Assembly: GCF_000522985.1 (NCBI RefSeq)
Contig: NZ_CP007129.1
Span: 930,001-994,000 of the forward strand
Length of the DNA stretch: 64,000 bases
Direction: 5' to 3'
Origin: Gemmatirosa kalamazoonensis
GTDB taxonomy: Bacteria > Gemmatimonadota > Gemmatimonadetes > Gemmatimonadales > Gemmatimonadaceae
The first letter of the stretch is position 1. Every line of letters starts with the position of its first letter. Below are positions 44,115 through 55,738 of this stretch, piece by piece. The position numbers and the translations under genes were made by a program. The notes under the pieces are model-generated. The model was not told the DNA's origin and searched no databases. It was given only the letters and a program-made list of their open reading frames with translations.

Positions 44115-45470
44115 ATGGCCTCCCTCCACCCGGTGCTCTGGACGAAGGGCACGCTCCTGACGCCGCAGCACCTGCAGGCGCAGGACCGCTACCTCGACGA
44201 GCTGCTGCGCCTCCAGCTCGGCGCGTTCACGTTCTGCCCGTGGGGCTTCTCGCGACTCGAGTTCGACCGCGAGGCGCTCGCCGGCGGCACCGTCGTGCTG
44301 CGCGCGGCGACGGGGCGCTTCCCGGACGGGCTGATGTTCGACGCGCCGGCGAGCGATCCGCCGCCGCCCCCACGCGCGCTCGACGTCGCGTGGGCGCAGG
44401 ACCAGCGCGCGCTGCTCGTGTCGCTCGGCGTGCCGGAGTACCGGCCGGGCGCGCGCAACGTCGCGGTGCGCGAGGCGTTAGGCACCGGCGCCGCCGCGAC
44501 GGCGCGGTGGCGCGCCGAGGAGCTGCTGACGCGCGACGAGACGACGGGGATGGCGGAGCGGCCGATCCAGGTCGCGCGCCCCAATCTGCGGCTGCTGTTC
44601 GCCGGCGAGACGGCCGAGGGCTACACGGCGATGCCGGTCGCGCGGCTGCTCCGCTCCCCGGCGGGCGAGGTCACGCTCGATCCGTCGTTCGTGCCGCCGC
44701 TGCTCGACGTCTCGGCGAGTCCCGCGCTCACCGGCATCGCGCGCCGCGTCGTGGAGCGCGTGGCGGCGAAGGCGAGCGCGCTCGGCGGCGCGCGTCGGCA
44801 GCGGAGCCTGGGGCTCGCCGACTTCTCGGTCACCGACGTGGCGGCGTTCTGGCTGCTGTACACGCTGAACACGCACCTGCCGGTGCTGCGCCATCTGCAG
44901 GAGGTGCGCGGCGGGCATCCGTCGGATCTGTGGGAGGCGATGCTCGCGCTCACCGGCGCGCTGACGACGTTCGCGCCGACGCCGCCGCCGCTGCCGACGT
45001 ACGACCACGCGCGACTCGGCGAGAGCTTCGCGGCGCTCGAGGCGCGGCTGCTCGAGCTGCTGGAGACGGCGGTGCCGGAGACCGCGGTGTCGCTGCCCCT
45101 GCGGCCGGTGCGGCCGAGCGTGCAGGCCGTGGCGCTCGAGCAGGAGAAGTGGCTCAGCGCGCCGCAGTGGTACCTCGCGGTGCGCTCGCCGCTGCGACAG
45201 GCGGACGTCGTGCCGCGCGTGCTGCACGGCTGCAAGGTGGGATCGGCGGACGTCGTGGACACGCTGATCCGACAGGCGCTGCCGGGGCTCGAGCTGGCGC
45301 ACGTCGCGCAGCCGCCGGGGGGCGTGCCGGTGAAGCTCGACTTCCTGTACTTCGCGATACGCCGCGCGGGGCCGGCATGGGACGCCGTGGCGCGGGCGCG
45401 CAACCTCGCGGTGTACGTGCCGACGGAGCTCGGCGAGGCGCGGTTCGAGCTGGTGATCGTGCTGCGTTAG
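44115..45470 (+). CDS. tssK: TssK baseplate protein
   Basis: 451 residues; ATG at 44115 chosen over a TTG at 44106. The opening is diagnostic: HPVLWTKGTLLTPQHLQAQD then RYLDELLRLQLGAFTFCPWG. The C-terminus (EKWLSAPQWYLAVRSPL, LPGLELAHVAQPPGGVPVKL, YFAIRRAGPAWDAVARARNL) is the domain that docks the baseplate to TssL/TssM. Those partners are not encoded in the window. Confidence 0.95.
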   Translation: MASLHPVLWTKGTLLTPQHLQAQDRYLDELLRLQLGAFTFCPWGFSRLEFDREALAGGTVVLRAATGRFPDGLMFDAPASDPPPPPRALDVAWAQDQRALLVSLGVPEYRPGARNVAVREALGTGAAATARWRAEELLTRDETTGMAERPIQVARPNLRLLFAGETAEGYTAMPVARLLRSPAGEVTLDPSFVPPLLDVSASPALTGIARRVVERVAAKASALGGARRQRSLGLADFSVTDVAAFWLLYTLNTHLPVLRHLQEVRGGHPSDLWEAMLALTGALTTFAPTPPPLPTYDHARLGESFAALEARLLELLETAVPETAVSLPLRPVRPSVQAVALEQEKWLSAPQWYLAVRSPLRQADVVPRVLHGCKVGSADVVDTLIRQALPGLELAHVAQPPGGVPVKLDFLYFAIRRAGPAWDAVARARNLAVYVPTELGEARFELVIVLR

Positions 45471-45489
45471 GCACGCGCAACTGCTTCAA

Positions 45490-45658
45490 CTGCAGAGGAC
45501 GCAGAGGACGCAGAGGAAACCCTTTTGAGTTGAACCACAGAGGACACCGAGGACACGGAGGAAACCACTTCAAGAGAGTTGGTTTCCTCTGTGTTCTCCG
45601 TGTCCTCTGTGGTTCAAAAGCAGTTGCCGTTCTCTGCGTCCTCTGCGGTTGAAGCAGC
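45490..45658. terminator. Family A nested hairpins between convergent genes
   Basis: Two nested inverted repeats of the GAGGACRCA unit fill the gap between the ends of tssK and the RND fusion gene. The inner arms match over about 35 bases. Position suits a bidirectional terminator, although there is no T-run. Confidence 0.6.
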
Positions 45659-45663
45659 TCAAT

Positions 45664-48600
45664 TCATGGCATCACCCTCCCGACCGCGCGGGCCAGCTCG
45701 GCGCGCGCGAGCATGACGCCGACTTCGGCCTGCAGCACCTGCGACTCGGCCTGGGAGCGGTTCGCCGTGGCTTCACGGGTCGCGGCGACGAGCGCCATGC
45801 CCGCGCCGCTCTCGCTCGACGCGATGCGCGCCGCGTCGGTGCGGGCCTCGAGAGCGGCGCGCGCGGCGTCGAGTCCCTCTTCCGCGCGCTGCGCCTTGCG
45901 GTACGCGCGGGCCACGTCGGTCGCGATGCGGTCGCGCACGCGGCGCACGTTCTCCGTCGCGCGCGCGGCCTGCGCCGTGCGCTCCTGCGTCGTGGCGCGG
46001 CGGCGGCCGAAGTCGAAGCCGGTGAAGCTCGCCTTCACGCCGACGACCCTGTTGTTGTGCGGCAGGAACGCGACCGCGTCCTGATAGCTCTGCGACGCGG
46101 TGAGCGTCACCTCCGGCAGGTAGTCGGCGCGGGCGATCGCGACGCCGCGGCGCGCCTGCTCCACCTGCGCTTCGGCGGCGATGACCTCGCCGTTCTCGGC
46201 GAGCGCGCGCGCCGTGAGCTCGGCGAGCGCGGGGAGGGACGCGCGATCCGCGCTCGCGAACCGCGGCGTCTCCAGCTCCAGCGGCGTGTCGAGCGGGAGG
46301 CCGAGCGTCTCGACGAGCTGCTGGGCGAGATCCTCCGCCTGGTCGACGAGCTGACCGCGCTCATACTCCGCCTGCCGCAGCGACGCCCGGGCACCGGCCG
46401 CGCGCGCGGGGAGCGACAGCCCGACCTGCACCGCGTGCGTCGCGTCGTCGAGCTGCGCGGCGCGCGCGGCGAGGCTCGCGTCGGCGGCGGCGAGCTGCCC
46501 GCGCGCGACGACGAGGCCGAGGTAGAGCCGCTGCACGCTGAGCGCGACGTCGGCCGCGATGCGCGCGCGGTCGCCCTCGGCCTCGCGCTCGCGCGCACCG
46601 GCGAGCTTCTCCGACTGCCGCACCTTCACGAGCTGCGTCAGCGGCTGCGCGACCGTGGACGTCATGTAGAACGTGCGCGCGCCGCCCTGCTCGATCACGC
46701 CCGTGGTGCTCGGGATCGGCTGACCGGTGCCGTCGCGTCCGAGCACGCCGGCCGGGATCTCGATCGACGAGTGCCCGTTGCCGTGCAGGTACGTCGCCTC
46801 GGTGGACAGCCGCGGGAACCAGTCGGCGCGCGCGGCCCGCCGCGCGGCCTGCATCTCCCGCACGTGCGCGTCGGCCATGCGCGCCGCCGTCCCGCTGCGG
46901 AGCGCGAGCGCGATCGCCTCGTCGAGCGTCAGATGCTTCGGCGCCGGCAACGTCGCCGATGCCGACGATGCCGACGACGCAGCTTCCTGCGCGCGCGCGG
47001 TCGGCGCGAACAGCAGCGCCACGGCCGTCGCGGCGGCGCCGGCGAGCGGGCGCGCCGGCACCGCGCCACTCGCGCCTAACGCGCGGCGCTCGGCGCGGCG
47101 CTCCACGAGCACGTAGAGCACCGGCACGACGACGAGCGTGAACACCATCGAGCAGATGAGCCCCACCGCGAGCACGCTCGCGAGCGGCGACCACATCGTG
47201 GAGCCGGACACGATCATCGGGAGCACGCCGACGGCGGCGGCCATGGTCGTGAGGAAGATCGGACGCAGCCGGCGCCGCCCGGCGTCGAGCGCGGCCTCCT
47301 CCAGCGACTCGCCGTGCGCGCGCCGCTCGTTGATGCAGTCCACGAGGATGATGGCGTTCCGCACCACCACGCCGGTGAGCGCGATCATGCCCAGCTGCGC
47401 GGTGAAGCCGAACGGGTTGCGCGTGACGAGGAGCCCGAGCACGCTGCCGAACAGCGACAGCGGGATCGACACCATGATGAGCAGCGCGAACTTCGTCTGC
47501 CGGAACTGGAACAGCAGGATGAGAAAGATGCCGCCGAGCCCCGCGAGCAGCGCGCCGACCATCTGCGCGGCGCTCTCGTTCGACGCCTCGATCTCACCGC
47601 CGTACGACACCTCGATCCCCTTCGGGAGCGCGAGGGCGGCGACCTGCGGCTGCACCTTCGCGAGCACCTCGGACGGCAGCACGCCGTACGTGGTGTACGC
47701 GCCGAGCGTGATGGTGCGCATGCCGTTGCGGCGCACGACGCGGCTCGGCTGCCACTCGGCGCGCACGTCGGCGATCTGCCGCACCGGCACCCGCACGCCG
47801 GTGGTGGACGAGCGCACGTACGTCGACAGCACGTCGTCGAACCGCGCCGTCTCGCGCTCGTCGAGCCGCGCGACGATGTCGATCTTCCGCCGTCCCTCCC
47901 AGAACGTGCTCACCGGCTCGCCCTCGAAGCCGGTCGCGAGCTGGCGCGCGACGTCGGACTCGGTGAAGCCGAGCCGCGTGGCGATGTCCTCGCGCAGGTC
48001 GACGGCGAGGCCGTAGCTCGCCTCGCGCCAGTCGGAGACGACGTACTGCGTGTGCGGCGTCATCTCGAGGATGCGCTGCACGCTGTCGCCCCACGCGCGC
48101 AGCGCGTGCAGGTCGTCGCCCGTGAGGCGCACCTCGATCGGCGACGGGAAGCTCGCGCCCTGCTGCAGCTCCTTGAGCTGGACGCGTGCCTCCGGCGCGG
48201 CCGCGGTGAGCCGCGCGCGCAGCGACTGCACGAGCGCGGGCGTCTCCTCGGCGCTCGTCGTGTTGACGACGAACTGGCCGTAGTTCGCGGTGGTGGCCTC
48301 GGGGTTCACGTTGTAGTAGAAGCGCGGCGAGCCCGCGCCGACGAACGCGGCGTACGTGCGCACGTCCTTGATGCGCGCGAGCTCGCGCTCGAGCTTCCGC
48401 ATCGTGGCATCGGTCGCCTCGATGCGCGCGCCCTCGGGGAGCCACACGTCGATCACGAACTGGTCGCGCTCGGCGAACGGGAAGTAGCGCTGCGGGATGC
48501 GGCCGAGCAGCACGACCGCGACGACGACGCTCGCGGCGCCGACCGCGACGGTGGTCCAGCGGCGGGGCATCGCCCACGCCATCACGCGCTCGTAGCCGGC

Positions 48601-50202
48601 CTGCATGGCGTCGAGTGGATTGAACCACACGGGACTGGGGACTCGGGACTGGGAACTGGGGACTCGGGGCTGCGGACTCCCGAGTCCCGAGTCCCGAGTC
48701 CCCAGTCCCGGCCTCAGCCCCGTCTTGATGAACGCGAGGCAGAGCACGGGCGTGAGCAGCATGGCGACGGCGTACGACGAGAGCAGCGCGACCGTGACGG
48801 TGATCGGCAGCGGGCGCATGAACTCGCCCGTCGTGCCGGGGAGCAGGATGGCGAGCGGGAGGAACGACGCGACGATGGTGAGCGTCGCGGCGAGCACCGG
48901 CACGGCGAGATCCGACGCGCACTTCCACGCCGCCTCCGACCGCGCCACGCCGTGATCGAGCTGCTCGACGTAGTTGTCGGCGATGACGATCGCGTCGTCC
49001 ACGACCATGCCCAACGCCACCACGAGCCCGGCGAACGAGATCTGGTGCAGCTCCACGCCGATCGCCGACAGCACGGCGAGCGTGACGGCCACGGTGACCG
49101 GGATGGCGACGGCCGCGATCGCGGCGACGCGGAACGGCAGCAGCAGAATCGTCACGAGCACGACCGACACGATCGCGATGCTGAACTCACGCCCGAAGTC
49201 GACGACGCGCTCCTGCACCATCGACGGCTGATCGGCGATGAGGTCGATCGCGATGTCGGGGGGCAGCGTGGCGCGCAGGTCGCCGATGGTGTGGCGGATC
49301 GCCTCCCCGAACTCGACGACGTTCTTCCCTTCCTGCATCTCGATCGACATGAGCACGGCGTCGCCGCCGTTCACGCGCACGAGGAACTCCGGATCCTCGA
49401 AGCGGCGCTCGACGTTCGCGAAGTCGCCGAGCCGCACCGGCTGGCCGAACGGACCCGTGCCGACGAGCATGTGGCGAAGATCCTGCTCGGTGGAGAACAG
49501 CCCGGTGGGGCGCATGGCGACGCGCGAGCCCTCGGCCTTCACGGCGCCGCCTTCCACGACGCCGTTGCGCTGCTGCAGCGTGTTGATCACGCTCGCCGCG
49601 GTTACGCCGTACTGCGCGAGCCGGCCGGCCGACGCCGTGATCTGGAGCTGCTCGCGCTGCTCGCCGTAGCGCCGGATCTTCGAGACCTCCGGGATCGTGC
49701 GCAGATGGTCCTCGATGCGATCGAGGAAGTCGGTGAGCTCGCGCGACGTGTAGCGGTCGCCGCGCACGGCGAGCAGCACGGCGACGACGTCGCCGAAGTT
49801 GGAGTTGACGATCGGGCCCTGGACGCCCGGCGGGAGCTCGCGCTGCCGCAGCTCGTTCATGTCGTGACGGAGCTGCGCCCAGAACTGCTCGGGGTTCTGC
49901 ACCGACTCCTCGAGCGCGACGTTCACGACGACGCCGCCGGCGCGCGAGGTGGAGTACGTCTTCGCCTTCCGCACCTCGGCGTACTGGAAGAGCTTCTGCT
50001 CGATGCGCCGGGTGACCTGCGCCTCGACCTGCTCGGCGGTCGCGCCGGGGTAGCTCGCGAGCACGAGGCCCGAGCGGATGGTGATCTTGGGATCTTCACG
50101 CCGCGGCATCTCGAGCAGCGCGTGGATGCCGAGCATGGTGACGAAGGCGATGAGCACCAGCACGACCTGCCGGTGGCGCAACGCCGCGCGAATCGGATTC
50201 AT
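45664..50202 (-). CDS. RND multidrug efflux pump fused to a TolC-like outer-membrane factor
   Basis: 1512 residues. The first 1020 or so are an HAE-type RND permease: TM4 with GMVVDDAIVIADN, twelve membrane helices, two periplasmic loops. Then comes an internal signal-peptide-like stretch (RPLAGAAATAVALLFAPTAR, AQEAA) and a full TolC-type domain with two OEP repeats (LTLDEAIALALRSGTAARMA; ENGEVIAAEAQVEQARRGVA). No stop or start separates them. Normally the two are separate genes. The cytoplasmic TM6-TM7 loop also carries a hairpin-encoded insert (GLGTRDSGLGS, SQSRVPSP). Start overlaps the upstream gene (ATGA). Confidence 0.92.
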   Translation of the reverse strand: MNPIRAALRHRQVVLVLIAFVTMLGIHALLEMPRREDPKITIRSGLVLASYPGATAEQVEAQVTRRIEQKLFQYAEVRKAKTYSTSRAGGVVVNVALEESVQNPEQFWAQLRHDMNELRQRELPPGVQGPIVNSNFGDVVAVLLAVRGDRYTSRELTDFLDRIEDHLRTIPEVSKIRRYGEQREQLQITASAGRLAQYGVTAASVINTLQQRNGVVEGGAVKAEGSRVAMRPTGLFSTEQDLRHMLVGTGPFGQPVRLGDFANVERRFEDPEFLVRVNGGDAVLMSIEMQEGKNVVEFGEAIRHTIGDLRATLPPDIAIDLIADQPSMVQERVVDFGREFSIAIVSVVLVTILLLPFRVAAIAAVAIPVTVAVTLAVLSAIGVELHQISFAGLVVALGMVVDDAIVIADNYVEQLDHGVARSEAAWKCASDLAVPVLAATLTIVASFLPLAILLPGTTGEFMRPLPITVTVALLSSYAVAMLLTPVLCLAFIKTGLRPGLGTRDSGLGSPQPRVPSSQSRVPSPVWFNPLDAMQAGYERVMAWAMPRRWTTVAVGAASVVVAVVLLGRIPQRYFPFAERDQFVIDVWLPEGARIEATDATMRKLERELARIKDVRTYAAFVGAGSPRFYYNVNPEATTANYGQFVVNTTSAEETPALVQSLRARLTAAAPEARVQLKELQQGASFPSPIEVRLTGDDLHALRAWGDSVQRILEMTPHTQYVVSDWREASYGLAVDLREDIATRLGFTESDVARQLATGFEGEPVSTFWEGRRKIDIVARLDERETARFDDVLSTYVRSSTTGVRVPVRQIADVRAEWQPSRVVRRNGMRTITLGAYTTYGVLPSEVLAKVQPQVAALALPKGIEVSYGGEIEASNESAAQMVGALLAGLGGIFLILLFQFRQTKFALLIMVSIPLSLFGSVLGLLVTRNPFGFTAQLGMIALTGVVVRNAIILVDCINERRAHGESLEEAALDAGRRRLRPIFLTTMAAAVGVLPMIVSGSTMWSPLASVLAVGLICSMVFTLVVVPVLYVLVERRAERRALGASGAVPARPLAGAAATAVALLFAPTARAQEAASSASSASATLPAPKHLTLDEAIALALRSGTAARMADAHVREMQAARRAARADWFPRLSTEATYLHGNGHSSIEIPAGVLGRDGTGQPIPSTTGVIEQGGARTFYMTSTVAQPLTQLVKVRQSEKLAGAREREAEGDRARIAADVALSVQRLYLGLVVARGQLAAADASLAARAAQLDDATHAVQVGLSLPARAAGARASLRQAEYERGQLVDQAEDLAQQLVETLGLPLDTPLELETPRFASADRASLPALAELTARALAENGEVIAAEAQVEQARRGVAIARADYLPEVTLTASQSYQDAVAFLPHNNRVVGVKASFTGFDFGRRRATTQERTAQAARATENVRRVRDRIATDVARAYRKAQRAEEGLDAARAALEARTDAARIASSESGAGMALVAATREATANRSQAESQVLQAEVGVMLARAELARAVGRVMP
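48631..48709. repeat. Family B hairpin inside the RND gene
   Basis: GGGACTC-type arms at 48631-48667 and 48680-48709. In frame, it encodes an insert in the cytoplasmic loop after TM6, where extra residues should do little harm. Confidence 0.88.
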
Positions 50203-51263
50203 GAGCCCTCCTGGCGCGTGGCGCGCACCTTCATGCCGTCCCGGATGTCGTGCTGCCCGCCGACGACGACGAGGTCGCCCTCGCGCAGGCCGCTGAGGAT
50301 CTCGACGGAGAGACCGCGCGGCGCGCCGATCTCGACGCGGCGCGCGTGGACCGTGGCCGACGCGCCGTCGAGCACGAAGGCCAGCGTGGCACCCTCGGCG
50401 TCGCGCACGATGGCGCCGCCGGGGATGGTGAGCGCGCGCACGCGCGTGCTGCCGGCGATGCGCGCCTCGGCCACCATGCCGACGCGAAGCGCGCGGTCGG
50501 CGTTAGGCAGCGTGATCTTCGTCGTGTACGTGCGCGTCGTCGGGTCGGCCGTGACGCCGACGAGCGTCACGCGCCCCGTCAGCTCGCGCCCACCGAGCGC
50601 GGGCACGGTGACCGTCGCCCGCTGGCCGACCCGCACCGACCCGACGTCGGCCTCGGGGATGCCGACGCGCAGCTCCATCGGATCGAGCTGCGCGATCGTG
50701 AACACCGGGACGCCCGGCGCCGCGGTCTCGCCCGGGTCGATCGCGCGCCGCGCGACGACGCCGGAGATCGGCGAGTACAGCCGCGCGTCGCGGAGCTGCT
50801 TCTGCGCCTGCGCGACGTTCACGACCGCCGTCTGCTCGGCGGCCGTCGCCTTCTCGAGATCGTTCGGCGCGAGGCTGCCGGACGCGTGCAGCGCGCGCAG
50901 CCGGACCAGCTCCTCGGCGTTGCGCTGGAGCGAGATGCGGGCGCGCTCGAGCGAGAGCTTCGTGTCCGTGGAGTCCACGGCGGCGACGAGCGCGCCCTCG
51001 CGGATCTCGGCTCCCTCGTCGGTGACGACGGCGGTGACCTTGCCCGGGATCTGAAAGGCGATGTCGATGGTGCGCGTCGCCTCCAGGATCCCGCTGGCGG
51101 GAATGGCGCTCGTCTCGTCGACGGCGCGAACGGGCTGGACCTCCACGGCGCGCAGCGGCGCGGACTGCGGCGCGCGTGTGTCGCGCGCGTCGGCGCTGCT
51201 GCAGGCGGAGCCGCCGCATGCGGCGAGGGCGACGGCGGCGAGCAAGCGATGGACGTTAGGCAT
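50199..51263 (-). CDS. RND membrane-fusion (periplasmic adaptor) lipoprotein
   Basis: 354 residues. A lipoprotein-like signal (LLAAVALAACGGSAC) is followed by the biotinyl-lipoyl halves (FQIPGKVTAVVTDEGAEIRE, LYSPISGVVARRAIDPGETA), a helical hairpin (LSLERARISLQRNAEELVRL) and beta-barrel and proximal domains. It links the pump to its outer-membrane part. It overlaps the TetR stop by 8 bp and the pump start by 4 bp, so the three are one operon. Confidence 0.92.
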   Translation of the reverse strand: MPNVHRLLAAVALAACGGSACSSADARDTRAPQSAPLRAVEVQPVRAVDETSAIPASGILEATRTIDIAFQIPGKVTAVVTDEGAEIREGALVAAVDSTDTKLSLERARISLQRNAEELVRLRALHASGSLAPNDLEKATAAEQTAVVNVAQAQKQLRDARLYSPISGVVARRAIDPGETAAPGVPVFTIAQLDPMELRVGIPEADVGSVRVGQRATVTVPALGGRELTGRVTLVGVTADPTTRTYTTKITLPNADRALRVGMVAEARIAGSTRVRALTIPGGAIVRDAEGATLAFVLDGASATVHARRVEIGAPRGLSVEILSGLREGDLVVVGGQHDIRDGMKVRATRQEGS

Positions 51264-51939
51264 GGTCGGAGGAGTCGTCGGTGGAAGGAGCGGGAGTCGG
51301 AGCGAGCGACTGAATCAGCGTCTCGATCGTCGCCGCGGCCGCGCGGTCGCGGTCCGGGCCGGTGAGACCGGCGTAGATGCCGGGGTAGGCGAACCACAGC
51401 GCGTGCGCGGCGAGCGTGGCGACGATCGTCCGCGCCGCGGCGCGGACGTCGACGGGGCGCAGCTCGCCGCGTACGACGCCGCGCTCGATGAGCCGCTCGA
51501 GCGCGTGCACCTGCCGCTCGAGCGCCTCGACCGCGTGCAGCGTGGCGAGCTCCGGAAAGCGCGGCAGCTCGGCCACGACGAGCCGCAGGATCGCGACGAG
51601 CTCCGGACGCTCCATCGAGCGCCAGTAGCGGCGCGCGACCGCGCGCACCGCGTCGGCCACCGTCGCGCCGGCGAGCACGTTCGTCGACTCGTCGTCGGTC
51701 GCGGTGAGGCTCGCGAGCATCAGCGAGCGGACGGTCTCGCGGAACAGCTCGTCCTTCGACGAGAAGTGCAGCTGCAGCGTGGACGTCGAGACGTGCGCGC
51801 GCCGCGCGATGTCGGCGAGCGTGGTATCGGTGTAGCCGCGCGCGCCGAACGTCTCGATGGCGGCGGCGATGATGCGGCTCGCGCGGGCGTCGTCGGGCAG
51901 CGGGTCGCCGAGCGTGCGCGGAGAGAAGGTGTCGGTCAC
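51256..51939 (-). CDS. TetR-family repressor of the efflux operon
   Basis: 227 residues from GTG at 51939. The helix-turn-helix is at residues 20-65 (SRIIAAAIETFGARGYTDTT, LADIARRAHVSTSTLQLHFS); the rest is a helical ligand domain. A longer reading from upstream is excluded because the sigma-54 start site maps near 51969. The leader is about 30 bases and the ribosome-binding site is poor. As first gene of the operon it probably represses its own transcription, adding ligand control to sigma-54 activation. Confidence 0.88.
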   Translation of the reverse strand: MTDTFSPRTLGDPLPDDARASRIIAAAIETFGARGYTDTTLADIARRAHVSTSTLQLHFSSKDELFRETVRSLMLASLTATDDESTNVLAGATVADAVRAVARRYWRSMERPELVAILRLVVAELPRFPELATLHAVEALERQVHALERLIERGVVRGELRPVDVRAAARTIVATLAAHALWFAYPGIYAGLTGPDRDRAAAATIETLIQSLAPTPAPSTDDSSDHA

Positions 51940-51979
51940 GGGTGTGGGACGAGGTGTGGTGAGGGTCGCCCCACCCGGA

Positions 51980-51995
51980 GGCAACGCCAGGACCA
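51980..51995 (-). promoter_or_regulatory. Sigma-54 promoter of the TetR-MFP-RND operon
   Basis: On the minus strand TGGTCCTGGCGTTGCC: GG (-24) and GC (-12) are ten bases apart as sigma-54 requires. The start site would be near 51969, 30 bp before the TetR GTG. It matches the promoters at 55676 and 58568 at nearly every position. Confidence 0.8.
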
Positions 51996-52095
51996 CGCTC
52001 CACCACCCCCGGCACACGCGAGCGAACGCGTTGCGCCCGCGCGACTTGGCTCGCGTCGACCGCGCCCCGCGGAGGGACGTGCCGCTCTTGTGGGA

Positions 52096-52129
52096 TCGCG
52101 AAATGTCGCAAGATTGGCATATCTCGCAG
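52096..52129. promoter_or_regulatory. Enhancer (UAS) of the efflux operon
   Basis: Proximal site, read toward the promoter: TGCGACATTTCGCGA (52096-52110), 13 of 15 matches to the copies at 55543 and 58425, centred 121.5 bp from the -12 GC. A weaker second site lies at 52115-52129. The sites also stand 36 bp before the enhancer-binding-protein gene, so they may control it too. Confidence 0.75.
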
Positions 52130-52145
52130 TCGAGGAGCGACGCAC

Positions 52146-55395
<3,250 letters not shown>

Positions 55396-55399
<4 letters not shown>

Positions 55400-55529
55400 A
55401 CCACGGAGGACACGGAGGACACAGAGGAAACCAACAAGAAGTGGTTCTCCTCCGTGTCCTCCGTGTCCTCTGTGGTTCAACTCAAGAGGGCAGTCCTCTG
55501 CGGCCCTCCGCGGCCCTCTGCGGTTCAAG
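55396..55529. terminator. Family A hairpin after the regulator genes
   Basis: A near-perfect inverted repeat (about 34-bp arms, 55396-55480) begins at the stop codon of the second regulator and is followed by a further arm at 55491-55529. It probably separates regulator transcription from the sigma-54 unit downstream. Confidence 0.6.
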
Positions 55530-55542
55530 GTCGTGCCCTCGC

Positions 55543-55575
55543 CGCGACATCTCGCGACGCCGCGACATCTCGCGG
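55543..55575. promoter_or_regulatory. Enhancer (UAS) of the hydrolase promoter
   Basis: Two copies of CGCGACATCTCGCGR at 55543-55557 and 55561-55575, 18 bp apart, centred 139.5 and 121.5 bp upstream of the -12 GC. Each is a dyad CGCGA-CATC-TCGCG. Confidence 0.82.
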
Positions 55576-55675
55576 CCGATCGCCATGCTCCGCGCACCAC
55601 CGCGATCCGCTCGAGCGGCGCGCATCCCCGCGATGCACAATGGCTTGCGCCGCGCCGTGCGGCGCCGCCGGGCGA

Positions 55676-55691
55676 TGGTCCCCGCGTTGCT
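55676..55691 (+). promoter_or_regulatory. Sigma-54 promoter of the alpha/beta hydrolase
   Basis: TGGTCCCCGCGTTGCT with GG and GC ten bases apart. Start site near 55702, giving a 37-base leader with a GAGG ribosome site before the ATG at 55739. Confidence 0.82.
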
Positions 55692-55738
55692 CTCGTGTCC
55701 GGGACGTGCCTAACACGACCCGAACCGAGGACCGCATC

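Noticed and set aside
22579-45470. An extracellular contractile injection system (eCIS) instead of type VI
   Set aside because: TssK, ClpV, TssA, TagJ and Hcp are present and no eCIS AAA+ or tape-measure genes were seen.
45490-45658. CRISPR-like repeats in the GAGGACACA arrays
   Set aside because: Units are about 9 bp, arranged as inverted arms with no spacers, and no cas genes are present.
47314-51054. A 1246-codon plus-strand open frame
   Set aside because: Antisense shadow of the RND fusion and adaptor genes.
52113-52130. TTGGCATATCTCGCA as a sigma-54 promoter for the first activator gene
   Set aside because: GG and GC are eight bases apart instead of ten; it fits better as the distal enhancer half-site.
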